Positions 11,582 to 24,135 of a DNA stretch of 64,000 nt are shown here, piece by piece. Each line of letters begins with the position of its first letter. Positions within the stretch are counted from its first letter, which is position 1. This DNA is from Eleusine coracana subsp. coracana. Its lineage: Eukaryota; Streptophyta; Magnoliopsida; Poales; Poaceae. The translations under genes and the position numbers were made by a program. The notes beneath the pieces were generated by a model, which saw only the letters and a program-made list of their open reading frames with translations, was not told where the DNA came from and did no database searches. The stretch is taken from positions 57,596,071 to 57,660,070 of the forward strand of contig CM064432.1 in assembly GCA_032690845.1 (NCBI GenBank), read 5' to 3'.

Positions 11582-11862
11582 CACGTCATTCTATCTCTAG
11601 TGACCAGGGAAAGGTAATTTAATAACTTAAGTTTCAGTCCATCTCTGTCTCCAGTTGACTACCATTGTCCGTTGCCAACTGCCTGTTTTGTCAGGTTCTA
11701 GTTCATATGCAGCCCTATTATATGGGTAGTTGCATGCTATGCATCTCCTTGAGGTCGCAAGCATAGCCACGGAGCGTCACTGTGTAGCACCGTCAAACAT
11801 GGTGGTTACCCGTTTTGACCGAGGACGAGGTTATCTGTGTCGTGTTCACCAAGACCTCTACT

Positions 11863-12120
11863 CCCTTTGTCCCAAAAAAAAAAGTTGCTAGAGCTAGTCA
11901 AAATTAATTAAACTAAACTAAGTTTTACCAAATTTTATAAAGAAAAAGTACCAATATATATGATATTAAATAAATACACTATAAAAATCTAATTCATCAT
12001 ATATCTAATGACACTAATTTGATGTCATAAATAGCAATATTTTTTTGTAAGTTTGATCGTATCTAAAAGAAATCGACTTTGACCATTTTCATAAATACAT
12101 TCTTTCTAGACGAAGATAGT
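11863..12120. mobile_element. Stowaway-like (Tc1/mariner) MITE
   Basis: The left end CTCCCTTTGTCCC follows TA, and the right end is the complement of CTATCTTCGTC followed by TA. These match the CTCCCTCCGTCC-type ends of grass Stowaway elements with several mismatches. The interior is AT-rich with no reading frame. Confidence 0.65.
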
Positions 12121-12403
12121 AGTTACACGTGTGATTGTGACTCGGTCGGTATAACCGGCGGCGGTAGTGCTCACACTGGAGATCTGTCTATACTGGTGTG
12201 GTCAATGCTGAGATTTTGTTTTTGAAGAACATGGCGAGATTGTGGCCATTTTATTGATAAACTGGGAATAAAATATTCTATATGGATCACTCTAAGATCT
12301 TCTTTCTCCAATCTTGGGTTAGAGGAGATATTGGCAACTAGTGGTGGTTTCATGACGGAGCAGCTCATGATCAACAATGCTATAAGTCCAACCCAATTTG
12401 TCC

Positions 12404-12558
12404 AACCAACATCCTACCAATACAGAAATGTGATAGAACATGAGCAAAAAAATATTACATTATATCTTGATTGGACATTTAAACCAACATCCTACCAATA
12501 CAGAAATGTGATAGAACATGAGAAAAAAATATTACATTATATCTTGATTGGACATTTA
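12404..12558. repeat. Tandem duplication, two units of about 78 bp
   Basis: Unit 1 is 12404-12481 and unit 2 is 12482-12558. They differ visibly only by a small change in an A-rich run (AGCAAAAAAA versus AGAAAAAAA). The near identity suggests a recent event. Confidence 0.9.
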
Positions 12559-13027
12559 CACCTACAATAATTTTTATGTTCATATCGATCTATTGTCCAC
12601 CATCCTACTAATATCGAACGAGCTAGGAGGCGGGCCTGCCTTTATTCAAGGGTGTTCAACTAAATATCCATTATTTTTATGAACATATTTTTAGATATGA
12701 TATCTGCTATATATTTGCATTAAAAATATAAATAAACAAGCACAAAAACCTATATAACACTTTAACTATTGGTCAAAAATCTGAAATTAGCATTTAATTT
12801 TGTATTATCCATCCATAATTTAAAGTGTGAAATTTTGTTTACCATTATAAATTTTGAATACCCATGGTCCAAACCTTGGACCCGCTACTCGAACAAGCTA
12901 TTTCATTTTATCAGAAAACAAAACCGAAAAGATTGAGCCTGAACTACGTCCAACATATACGAGCCTGAACTTTCATTCATTAGGATGCAAGGCAAGCACA
13001 AAGATAGCAAACTCAACACACTAAGTT

Positions 13028-13292
13028 GTTATAGTAGTAAGTAGATGGAGGAAGGGCTAGCACTTCTCTCATTAATTTGGGTGAGGTGGCTGCCCTCCGG
13101 AACAAACACGTCGTTTTTTACGACGTGGCCTTGATGTTTGAGCACGTAACCGACCGAAGACGGTTCCAAGTGCTGCTCATGGGCCAGTGACGCCGTGGGC
13201 TGTAAGCCAACAGGTGACAGCCTAGACAACCATTCTGAAATTGGCCCATGTGTGACCATCAATTTCCTTCACCCGCCTTCTTCGTCGCCATG
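13028..13292 (-). repeat. Dispersed repeat copy 1
   Basis: Read on the minus strand it starts near CCATGGCGACGAAG and ends at CTACTTACTACTATAA. A diverged copy lies on the plus strand at 36448-36725. Both contain a short open frame beginning MM(V/A)THGP and ending IYLLL. I do not recognise the family. Confidence 0.5.
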
Positions 13293-13376
13293 GAGACTCA
13301 ATACAAGGAAACAATGATGTGACATAGGTTGAGACGCTGCACGAGTGTTACATATGTGGCCAATAATACTTAGTAC

Positions 13377-15636
13377 TCAGCAGCAACCAGTGTCAGTGCA
13401 CAAGCTATCCTGACCATCTATGAACTTGTCAATACTAGGATGTATAAGGATAGCTCCTTGGTTCTGACAGCCCATGCAACAGCCTGAACAAAAAAGGAAA
13501 AATGTCAACACGTCTTAAAAATTAATAATCAGATTAATCCACAAACTTCTTGAATGGAGAAGGAAACTACTATATTGCAAATGGGTCTAAATTATATAGT
13601 ATGTGATTGTAGAATTTCCAAATTTCAAACGTTCATTCGTTTAATAAACATCAAAAAGCAATCATAAAACATGAGGAGAGGGCTTGAAATGTCAAACCAA
13701 TCCTTAAGAAGAAATCCATATCCATAGAAACATGAAACACTTAATTTGTCTTAAACTTTCTTTGAGCATCATTAATCACAAAACATGCCTGAGACTTGAT
13801 TATAGACTGAACAAGTCTAAGATGTGTTAAATTGAGCGAGAAAGGGCTAAAACTATAGTAGGTCTCCATATATAAAATAGAAACTTAGACTTCACGCCCA
13901 GCCAAACCTTTAGGGCATGATTGGTTGTCTGGTTGAGGCTCAACCAGGCTCGCCGGATGCAGTTTTAGTTCGATTGGATGGCTGCACAAGGACTTGGCCT
14001 GGCTCATTAGATGCAAAAAGGCCTCCCGCAGCCTGGCTCTGGAGAAACGAAATTTCATCTCGTTTCCCACGGGCCTGGCTCGCACGATGCAGCAAGCATG
14101 CTCCGTTGAGGCAAATCAAACTGGAAGTGGACTAAGATGCATGCAACCAATCACCTGCTCGCTTGGGCCTGGCTAAAAGAAAACTAGCAACCAATCAATT
14201 GGCCTTGCATGTGATGAGCCTGGCCTACGTTAGCCTGGTTACTTAGATGCAAGCCAGGCTGGGCGGTGAAGACAACCAATCATGCCCTTAGTAACTCAGC
14301 AGCACAAATATGATATCGTAGTAATAGACTACATTCAGTGCATAAGCTGGTTTTCTCAAAAATTATTAAGTGGTATAGTTTCATATGTTGTTAGGGAATT
14401 TGTAGCTGTTCCTACTTGGTAAAGTAACTTAGATGCAAACACTAGTTGGACAATACTCGGGAACTGGATTCAAATAAATTGGGATGGAGGAAATACTAAC
14501 GACTAAATTATCAGGAAAATGTTAAAGCAGCATGTGTCACATGACTACTTACTGAAACACACACACAAAGAAAAGGAAAACAAAACATGAAGATGAAATT
14601 GTAACACATTATTCGCTGCAGTTGGAAGATGGTTAGCAGGCAAAGCAAAGTTATATAAGATCAACTTTTATGAAAGTAAATTTTATAAGCACAGCATACC
14701 ATGTGGCCCGGATTGTATTGTGCAGCATTGGAGCACACGGCTCTCACATTTAAGAGTGACATCCACCTCAGCAAAAAGTAACTCAAAGCCATTGGTTAAG
14801 GAATAAGCGATGAAATTGTAATGCACATGCGTCGATGAGAAATCGACAATAGTGTTCTTTGCAGTTATCTCTTTGAACTTGTACTTGATGCCTGGATTCT
14901 TGCAGTTGATGAAACACACAGCCATCCGAATGTTGCTGACATGGCTCTCTTCAATTTTAGACAGAGGAGCCTCCACACGCTCCTCCTGGAGATGCTGATC
15001 CAATAATAATGACTTCCAAGAAGCAATCCGCTCTTGTTGCCGTAGTAATTCCTCTTGGGTTCGTTTCCAGTGACATTCTTCTTCTCGATGCAGTTTATTT
15101 TGTTTCTTGTGCCGCCGTGCTGCTTCCTCTTTTGCATGTTGATCTAGAGCATTCCTCCCGAACTTAGATGCGTCCGGCCACATTTCTTTTGGAAGAGGCA
15201 GCTGGCAAGCATACCTCCATCCGTGTATATTGGCGTCGTAGCCTTTGTTCTCATCCTTCTCCCGCAAAACTTGGTGCTCGAGGAAGAACTTGCTCTTTCC
15301 CTGGCAGAATTCCTTGGACTTAAGCCTGGCAAGCCTGTCCGCTCGGCTCCTGTCAATAACAATTCGTTGGTTTTAGCGAAACGGATCTTAGGCACAATAA
15401 TGCAGGCAACTAGACAGTGTCGAACATTGAGAATTTTAGAAATGAATCGTATGCACAAAAATTGAATCATAGATCTATTTACTAGGTCATATAATCCATG
15501 GGACTAGGAGATACCACCTCAATATTTCTTTTTCTAACGACAGTTACAACAAATTTATGCCATTCATGCAATCGAGGTGCATAGAATCGGGGACTTACTG
15601 CTGTGTATTCCTCACGTCCGTCGGGGACGCGGCCAT
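13377..15636 (-). CDS. DUF3615-like protein, three exons
   Basis: The exons are 15636-15599, 15349-14700 and 13483-13377, giving 264 aa with consistent phases. The N-terminal half is highly charged and probably coiled coil (about residues 65-115, rich in E, K, R, Q, with HAKEEAARRHKKQNK and QEELLRQQERI). The C-terminal half has the layout I associate with the grass-expanded DUF3615 family: HYNFIAYS, then FAEVDV, then a Cys-rich end GCCMGCQNQGAILIHPSIDK. Cysteines in CCMGC and an upstream CC pair could bind metal (inference). The function of the family is not known. The start is the first ATG of a 38-base first exon. Intron 2 carries a complete 375-bp Tourist-like MITE. Confidence 0.72.
13913..14287. 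mobile_element. Tourist/PIF-Harbinger-like MITE, 375 bp
   Basis: Terminal inverted repeats are perfect over GGGCATGATTGGTTGTCT. The element is flanked by TTA on both sides (13910-13912 and 14288-14290), the PIF/Harbinger target-site duplication. The interior has repeated GCCTGGCT words and no transposase. It sits in intron 2 of the DUF3615-like gene. Confidence 0.88.
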
Positions 15637-16121
15637 CTGATGAGGCAAAGATCAAATAAGTGATGTGAGGCAAAACTTCACGGCAGAATCACGCTGCGGC
15701 TTGGTAATATTTGAATGGAGGGACGAATCCGAGCAGGAGCGGGGTGGAAATCTGAGTCAGTTTGGGAGCAGGAGATCGATCCGTCTTCGGAAGGGGAAAG
15801 ACGAAGACGACCAGGTTTGACTGTGAGTGTGAGTGCGAATCGGGAGAGCAGAGAGAAAAAAATGATGGGACCACATCCGGATACCCCCCAGGCCCCCACG
15901 TACGCGCGCGCCACGTCCATGTTCGAGCAGGCCAGCCCACGAACACACTCGCACGCACTCACGGTAGGAAAAGCCCTTGATGACCAGGCCGAGTGGGCCA
16001 GACTTCCAGCGGAGGCTCGTTCTAGTTGTCTAGCTAGGGGAACGTGTGCTGAGTAACAAGTACACCCCTTTATTTCGCATTTGGTGTCCTAGGACGGGAC
16101 GAGTCATACTAGTATTAGTTA
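15637..16121. other. Promoter-side spacer of the DUF3615-like gene
   Basis: GC-rich DNA directly upstream of the start at 15636, then a junction to the Harbinger-type element. I see no convincing TATA box and no other gene. Confidence 0.4.
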
Positions 16122-17158
16122 GGTCCTATTTAACATAGTTTCAACTCCTAACTCTACTATGGAGTTAGGTAAAATTGTGCCAAACACCTGCAACTCCAAG
16201 ATTTTTTGGAGCAGCAACTCTATGGAGTGGTAGTCTCCCTTATTTATTTTTTGTGGACCTCATAGAGCCACGCTGGAGAGAAATTAACTTCCTCAAGGAT
16301 GTCAAACAAAATTATTCACCATTACCACTGGTTACACAACTTACTATTTCATCTTTATTTTTCACCATCTCCTTGCTCCTTCCCGTGATTGCTCTCGCTC
16401 TTGTTCTCTCCTCGACCTCCATGGCTCTCCTCAAACCCTAGCTGCCACCCTTCACAAATCTTCCGAGAGTTAGCAAAATGGAAAGAGGGTGTCATCATGA
16501 GTTAATTAAACCTCGTCGAGGTCATTCTCGAGCCATGCAACACCATGGACGGGTTCCCCTTGAGCTCCCAAGCCATGACAAGCAAGCTAGCCTCAGAGGC
16601 GGCTGGGGCTGGGTCATGAGGGCTCGAGCTAGGTTCCTAGGCCGCTGAGTTTTTTGTGAAGAAGAATCAAAGAGAGATGTTCATGACAATGCCACTTGAA
16701 GAGATTAGTTTCAATTGGCTTAAGAGGAAGTATAGTGATAAGTTTGAGAACTAGTTGTCTTTTTATCTTTCATTGCTTGAACCTATGTTCTGGCATATCG
16801 ATGTATGGTGCATGGAACAAGGGTAGGATTGAACCATTATGTGGTGCATGGAACAAGGGTAGGATTGAACCATTATGATAATGTATTATTTTATAATATT
16901 CTGTGAACTGTTATTTAGAGTACTGATGGTGCTTGGAACAATTATTCATTCTCTTGCAACGCATAGATATTATTGATATTTCACATACTAAGGGCATGAT
17001 AGACATATCCCCCTCAAACCTCTCACTTCTATGTTTGTAGTAGCTTTGTTATCCAAACACGGTGACAAACTACTCCAACATCACATTAGAGTAGCTCTAC
17101 CATGAAGTTACTGCACTAGCATCACTCCATGGATAGTGAAGCTATGCCAAATAGGGCC
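16122..17158. mobile_element. PIF/Harbinger-type non-autonomous element, about 1.04 kb
   Basis: The left end GGTCCTATTTAACATAGTTT and right end (complement of GGCCCTATTTGGCATAGCTT) are imperfect inverted repeats. TTA flanks both sides (16119-16121 and 17159-17161). The interior has no transposase frame I recognise and contains a 36-bp tandem duplication at 16806-16877. Confidence 0.75.
16806..16877. repeat. 36-bp tandem duplication
   Basis: Two identical units beginning TGGTGCATGGAACAAGGG, at 16806-16841 and 16842-16877, inside the Harbinger-type element. Confidence 0.9.
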
Positions 17159-17211
17159 TTAATATGCATATTCATTCGGCTTCAATTCTAGCACGACGCA
17201 GGGGGGGGGGG

Positions 17212-18676
17212 TGAAGATGCATCTAGGATCTCCAAGTGGGTTTTGGTGTACGATGACGAAAGATTAAAATTGTTCTAACAATGTTCATGAAGTAAATGTG
17301 CAAATAATCAAAATTATTGTCTAAACCCACATTTGCAAGATGGCTATGACTCCCAAAAAGAAGAAAAGAAAAATTGACTCAAATGTCATAAAGAGTAGTT
17401 TTTATTTTAATCGAGTCATAGGCATGCCGAACTATAAAGGTGGGTAAACCAATCTTGCTAAGAAGGAAAATTTGTGTGCTCAAGCCTACCAAAAAATTTT
17501 GTGAGAGTTTAGCCAACCAATGCCTAAAAGAACAAATCCTTTTTAAGCCAAACAGAGAGTCACGGAAGTTCCGTGGTTCATTCCACGGAAGTTCCGTCAT
17601 TGCCAAGCTTCTAACCTCAGCTAACCCGAGATTTACGAAAGTTCCATGGGCTCCCCCATGGAAGTTCTCTTGTTCTCTGGTTTCTCTGTGTTGCAAACCC
17701 GAGAGGATGGAAGTTCCGTGATGACCATGACGGAAGTTCCATCGTCTCTGACTCAGTTGAAATCCAACCGCGCAACAGCTCTTTTTGAATTGACAGAAGT
17801 TCCATGGGTAACCACGGAAGTTCCATCAAACACAGAAAAGTTGTGTAACGACTAGTTTTTTGGAGAGCCTCTATAAATAACTTACCTCTTCCCTCGTGGG
17901 AAGAGTTGGACACTTTGGTATTCACTCATTTTTTCATCTAGAGCTCTCCCCTCTCACTCCTAGACTTGTTCTTGAGATTCCAAGCAAGTGAGAGAGATCT
18001 AACCACAAAAAGATTGAATCCATCCACTCAAAAGCTTGAGCACATCTTTTCCTCCCCATCGAGATTTGATTTGCTTGTTACTCTTGGAGACTTGGTCTCC
18101 TAGATGGTTAGGCGTCGTCCTTGAGCTCCCAACTTGTTATGGTGAGACAGGGACGTTTTGTAAAGCTGTGATTTGCCCCGGAGGAAAAGAATCGAGTGGA
18201 GAAAGAAATCCGAGCACGATCTTTATGATTGCTTGGCGGGGAAAAGGATTAAGAGACACCCGACCACTTTGTATAGCTCCTCAATAAGGACGTAGGAACT
18301 ACTTAGTGTGGTTGTCGAACCTCGGGTTAACTCTTTGTGTCTCTCTTTATATTTCCGCTTTTCTATCATATTATTGTACTTGATTCACTTGTTGATCGTG
18401 TTACTAGCTATCCATCAAAGAACCCTAAGTGTGCATTGCTATAGCTTCACCTTTGTCAAGTATTATATCTCTACTTTGTTTAGTTATCTGTATTTAAATA
18501 AGTTTTAGAGAAAGGTTTGGTGAAGTTCTGTCATTTGATAGAACTTCCATGGTGACAGAAGTTCCGTCTTTCCTAGTATTTGATCAAAAATTTAATGCTT
18601 TTTCAGGATTATTTTTAGGTTGCCTATTCACCCTCCCCCCTCCCCCCCCCCCCCCCATCCCTCTAGGCAACTTTTA
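17212..18676 (+). repeat. 5' LTR of the Sirevirus element
   Basis: It begins TGAAGATGCATCTAGGAT, directly after an 11-base G run, and ends at CAACTTTTA where the other copy has CAACTTTCA. TATAAATA at 17872-17879 is the likely promoter TATA box. It contains many copies of GGAAGTTCC-type palindromes, and a C-rich run near its end. Confidence 0.88.
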
Positions 18677-18678
18677 AT

Positions 18679-18690
18679 TGGTATCAGAGC
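18679..18690 (+). other. Primer-binding site, initiator tRNA-Met
   Basis: TGGTATCAGAGC lies three bases after the 5' LTR and matches the classic complement of the 3' end of plant initiator tRNA-Met. The corresponding place after the second LTR reads TGATATCAGATC, a mutated version. Confidence 0.9.
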
Positions 18691-18730
18691 CAGAATCTTC
18701 TACAAGGCTTGAAAGCTTGAAGATTGAAAG

Positions 18731-20468
18731 ATGTCAAAGCCGGGAGAAGGTGACAAGCCTCAAGATCTTGCTTCGGCAAGCAAGGGAAGCGATTTGCACA
18801 CATCCATGCCTTTCAATTATGTCGATGTGGCAAACATACATGGCAGTGGAAGTGGAAGATTGTCTTACTTTGAAGGCAAAGATTTGGTGCAAGCATCGCA
18901 TGAAGATGTACCTCACGTCAACTGGTCCACCAATTTAGAAAATTGTGGAGAAAGGATATACCTTAGAAGACAAGAACAATCCTTCAACTGTGGATCAACT
19001 CAACATTCATCGCAATGCTTAAGCGGTGTCGGCCATTCTCTCTTCCTTGAATACTAAGGAATACTCAAGAGTAGCCAGAATTGAGAATGCCTAGAAAATA
19101 TGGAAGAAACTCATATATGCTCATGAAGGAGTAGATGTGGTGAAGAAGTTAAGACTTCAAGTTCTCAAGAATCAATTCAACTTCTTCATGATGAACAAAG
19201 GAGAAGAGCCTCAACAAACTCATGATTGACTCATGGATATTGTCATTGAAAGGAGATCTTATGGAGACAATATCAAAGATGAAGAAGTCAACTACAAGCT
19301 CCTCATGGCTCTTAGAATATGGAATCTACTATTTGCACCATCATTGAAGAGAAGGATGGCTTTGAAAGCTTCACAACGGATGAAGTTATCGGAAGAATCA
19401 ATGCCCACAAGTGTCATGATGATGAGAGAAAAAGAGTGGATGTGCTCATTGGTGATGAGAGCACAAGCAAGAAGGACTTGGCACTCAAAGCCAAGAAAAC
19501 TCAAGATGACAATGATGATGATGATGATGAGAATGATGATGAAGAAGAAGAGAATGAAGAGTTTGCTTTATTTGTCAAGAAGTTTGGCAAATATATGATC
19601 AAGAATGACTTCACCAAGAGAAGCTTTGACAAGGCAAAAGCTAGAAGAACAAGTAGAAGATGCTATGAGTGTGATAAACAAGGACACATGATTGCCGATT
19701 GTCCTAAGCTAAATGGCAAGGGCAAGAAAAATGAAAAAGTACAAAAACAAGACCAAGCCCAACAAGAAGCCATATGACAAGGGGCAAGCTCACATTGGCC
19801 AAGAATACATTTCCGATGATGATGAAGAAGATGATGAGGGTGGCATTGCTAATATTTCTATTGGTCTACCTCTGGCCAAGAAGTCACTCTTCAACAACCT
19901 CACTGATGATGAGGATGATGCTCTCCAATGCTTCATGGCCAAGGAAAGCAAGGTAGCTTCTCACACCGATTTCAATCCTTCTGATTATAGTGATAAAGAG
20001 GAGGACTTGGTCCCCTCTATGCATGAAATGGTTAAAATACTAGATAAGCTATAATAGGAGTTGTACAATCAAGAAAGAATGATTGATAGACAAGAAGAGT
20101 TGCTTGATGAAGAGAGAAACAAGAACCTTGAGCTCACCAAGCAACTTGAGCAAGAGAAGAAGAAGAACAAGACCTTGACTAAGGACCTTGCAAGAGTCAA
20201 TGAGTCAAATGAATCAAGCACCTCAATGACCAAGAAGTATCAAGAAAGGTGTAACTCCTTGCTAGAGGAGAACAAGGTCATAGTAAAGGCCATTGAAGAT
20301 CTCAAGATAAACTCCCTCTCATTGTTGAAGAAGCTTGAATCCTCTCAAGCTTCAACAAGCAAGGGTTATGAAAGATGCCATAACTTTGATGTTGATACGA
20401 TTGTCAAGCAAGATGCAATCATTGAGAAGCTAACCAACCAAGTCAATTGGCTCATGAGGAAGGCTTAA
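18731..20468 (+). pseudogene. Sirevirus gag, broken
   Basis: It starts at ATG 18731 (MSKPGEGDKPQDL...). A frame change after about residue 45 separates the start from the following conserved segment, and the frame changes again later. A CCHC zinc knuckle, CYECDKQGHMIADC, lies at about 19660-19703, preceded by a long Asp/Glu-rich stretch. The 3' part (20061-20468) is a Lys/Glu-rich predicted coiled coil, a feature of Sirevirus gag proteins. It encodes the nucleocapsid/capsid precursor in the family; this copy cannot give a full protein. Confidence 0.75.
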
Positions 20469-20889
20469 CTGGAGACCACAACAAAAATAGTTGGTAAACC
20501 AAGAGCTTCTCATGACAAAAGAGGATTAAGGTATAACAAGAATATACCCAAAAGAAGGCACAAAAAAAATTAACTTTGTGCGCGAGAACAAGGAAAAGCA
20601 AGTGGCACAAGAAAATACTATCAAGTCCAAGAATGCTTCCCAAGTCAATAAGAACACCTAGAACTCTACCATATCCTTTGATGATTTTGATGCCTCTTAT
20701 GTGCTAACCCGTAATGCTTATGGTAGAGTGGTTGCCAAATTTGTCGGGCCACATGATGCAAGGTGGAAGCCTTGTGTGTGGGTACCTAAAGTTCTTGTAT
20801 CTAGTGTTAAGAGACCCAAACCAACTTGGGTGCCTAAAACACGTGCTTGATTTCTTTTGTAGGAATACTCCTCTGGTGGGGCAATATGG

Positions 20890-21915
20890 GTGCTTGATAG
20901 CGCTATCTCAAATCATATGACCGGAGAGAGATCGATGTTCTCCACACTTGACCATGACAACCTACCAAGTGGAGGCATCCCATTTGGGAATGACAACAAT
21001 GGAAAGCTAATTGGTCGTGGACGGATTGACGTCACCCATGACCTTTCAATTGGTAATGGTTATCTTGTGAATGGTCTAGGATATAACTTGATATACGTGT
21101 CACAACTTTATGAAATGGGCTTTAGTTGCCTCTTTGACGATGATGGCGTGACCGTGTTTAGAAAGAAGGATTCTTCAATAGCTTTCAAAGGATATTTAGA
21201 GGATAAAATCTATCTTGTTGATTTCACCAACAAAGAAAGATCTAACCTAAATGCATGTTTGGTTGCTAAAACCACCTTGGGTTGACTATGGCATCGCCAA
21301 CTAGCTCATGTTGGGATGAAGAATCTTTCCAAACTTCTAAAAGGTGGTCACGTTGTCGAACTAAAGGATGTTACTTTAGAGAAGGATAAAATATTTAGCG
21401 TATGTCAAGCCGGAAAGCAAGTTGGAACGTCACATCCATCCAAAACAATGATGACAACAACAAGACCATTGAAGATGCTACATATGGATGTATTTGGACC
21501 AGTCACCTACATAAGCATTAGCGGTAACAAATACGGTCTTGTAATTGTTGATGATTATTCTAGTTTTATTTGGGTATTCTTTTTGAAGGATAAAAGTGAA
21601 ACATAAGGTATCCTAAAGAGATTTTTTAGGAGAGCACAAAATGAATATGAAGCGAAGATTAAGAAGATAAGGAGTGACAATGGAACCAAATTCAAGAACA
21701 CTCAAGTTGAAGAGTATCTTGATGAAGAAGGCATCAAGCATGAATTCTCCGCTCCATACACTCCATAACAAAATGGTGTAGCCGAAAGAAAGAACCACAC
21801 ACTTATAGAGATGACAAAAACAATGCTTGATGAGTACAAGATACCAAACACCTTTTGAGCCGAAGCCATCAACACTGCATGCCATGCAACAAATAGATTA
21901 TATCTTCACAAGATT
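20890..21915 (+). pseudogene. Sirevirus protease and integrase region, broken
   Basis: The protease start reads LDSAISNHMTGE, where copia aspartic proteases have D-S/T-G, so the catalytic Gly is Ala. A gag-pre-integrase segment and an integrase core follow (DVFGPV, then the GVAERKNHT region). In-frame stops lie at 21283-21285 (TGA), 21604-21606 (TAA), 21766-21768 (TAA) and 21856-21858 (TGA); most sit where the family has Trp or Gln codons. No working integrase can be made from this copy. Confidence 0.78.
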
Positions 21916-24135
21916 TTGAAGAAAACACCTTATGAGCTTCTCATTGGTAACTTTCCCAATGTCTCATATTTTCATGTTTTTGGGAGCAAATCTTTTATTC
22001 TTAACAAGAAACCTAAATCCTCTAAGTTTGCTCCTAAGACACATGAAGGTTTTCTTCTTGGGTATGGAAAACGTCTATGCATATCGAGTCATCAACAAAT
22101 ACACCGGGATGTTGAAATCACCTGTGATGTGCAATTTGATGAATCTAATGGCTCTCAAGTAGAGCAAGTTAATCCAAGTGATGTAGGTGATGAAGCTCTT
22201 TGTGATGCAATAAGGAACATGGCAATAGGTGTGATAAGACCACAAGATCCAAACTCAAGTCTAGATGAACCATCTTCTTCAAGACATGATGACTCAACTC
22301 CACAAGAGCCACATGATGAACAAGATCAAGGAAGTAACCAAGATCATGGTGACGATTATGATCAAGCCAACAACCAAGATCAAGCTCAAGATGGCGGAGA
22401 TAGAGACATTCAAGATGACAACAATCAAGAAGAAGAAGAAGAAGAAGAAGAAGATGCATCCAGACCAATTCATCCACGAGTCCAACAAAACATTCAAAAG
22501 GATCACCCCGTTGACAACATTCTTGGTGACATCCAAAAGGGGGTAACTACTAGATGCCGAATGACTATGTTTTATCATCATTACTCATTTGTTTCCTCTA
22601 TGAAACCTCTTAGGGTGGAACAAGCACTTCAAGACTTGGATTGGGTGATGGCCATACAAGAAGAGTTGAACAACTTTGAAATAAACAAGGTGTGATCATT
22701 GGTGGAGAGGCCCAAACAAAATGTTGTAGGTACAAAATGGGTGTTCCACAATAAGCAAGACGATTATGGTGTAGTGGTGAGAAACAAGGTAAGACTTGTT
22801 GCAAAAGGCTACTCACAAGTTGAAGGTTTGGACTTTGGTGAAACTTATGCACCCGTAGTTAGGCTTGAGTCAATTCATATTTTACTTGCCTATGCTACTC
22901 ATCATAGTTTTAATCTTTTTCAAATAGATGTGAAAAGTGCATTTCTTAACGGCCCTATTCAAGAAGAGGTGTATATACAACAACCTCCAAGGTTTGAAGA
23001 CCCAAAGAAACCAAACCACATGTACAAGCTTCACAAAACTCTCTATGGCCTCAAGCAATCTCCTCGAGCTTGGTATGAGCACCTCAAAGGATACTTGATC
23101 AATAAGGGCTTCACAATTGGCAAGGCCAATCCTACTCTCTTCACAAGAAAAGTTGATAATGATATTTTTGTGTGCCAAATATATGTCGATGACATCATAT
23201 TTGGTTCTCCTAATCAACCTTTTTGTGATGAGTTTGCCAAGATTATGACTAGTAAATTTGAGATGTCTATGATGAGAGAATTTAAGTTCTTTCTAGGTTT
23301 TAAAGTCAAGCAACTTGAAGAAGGAACATTCATAAGTCAAACCAAGTACACTCAAGACATACTCAAAAAGTTTGACATGGAGAATGCAAAACCAAACAAG
23401 ACTCCCATGACGACAAATGGAGACCTCGGGCTAGATGTAAATGAAAAGCCTGTGGATCAAAAGGTATATCGATCCATGATTGGATCTTTGCTTTATCTTT
23501 GTGCATCTAGGCCCGATATCATGCTTAGTGTGTGCATGTGTGCAAGATTTCAAAGTGCTCCTAAGGAAAGTCACTTAGTGATTGTTAAAAGAATCTTGAG
23601 ATATTTAGTTCACACACCAAACCTAGGATTGTGGTATCCAAAGGGCTCCATGTTTAAGCTAGTCAGTTATTCCGATGTTGACTATGCCGGATGTAAGGTG
23701 GATAGGAAGAGTACCTCCGGAACATGCCAATTCTTGGGTAGGTCCCTTGTGCCATGGTCTTCCAAGAAACAAAATTCGGTTGCTCTATCCACAGCCGGAG
23801 CGGAGTATGTCGCAGCCGGAAGTTGTTGTGCTCAACTACTTTGGATGCGGCAAACTCTAAAGGACTTTGGATACACTATGACCAAAGTTCCACTCCTATG
23901 TGACAATGAGAGTGGCATCATGATTACATATAACCCCATTGATCATAATAGGACTAAGCATATAGATATCCGGCACCACTTCTTGAAAGATCATTCAATC
24001 AAAGGGGATATTGAGATTAGCTATGTTAGGAGCGATAAACAACTAGTGGATATATTTACCAAGCCCTTAGATGAGAAGTGGTTTTGTGAGCTTAGGAGTG
24101 AACTAAATATTCTAGACTCATCCAACTTGGAGTAA
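21916..24135 (+). pseudogene. Sirevirus integrase C-terminus, reverse transcriptase and RNase H
   Basis: The segment 21916-22695 covers the integrase end and a long acidic Gln/Asp/Glu-rich linker, closed by a TGA at 22693-22695 in a position that is Trp in relatives. The 478-residue frame from 22699 to 24135 is open throughout. It contains the RT start KWVFHNKQ, QIDVKSAFLNG, LYGLKQSPRAWYE, the catalytic YVDD, and then an RNase H domain with YSDVDYAGC, STSGTCQFLG and ALSTAGAEYVA. RT and RNase H motifs appear complete, but upstream breaks prevent a full polyprotein. Confidence 0.85.

Larger units (their letters stand above)
11580..13376. other. Repeat-rich spacer between the response-regulator and DUF3615-like genes
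   Basis: It holds a Stowaway-like MITE (11863-12120), a 78-bp tandem duplication (12404-12558), AT-rich DNA, and at 13028-13292 a minus-strand copy of a dispersed sequence also present at 36448-36725. No gene is supported. Confidence 0.5.
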
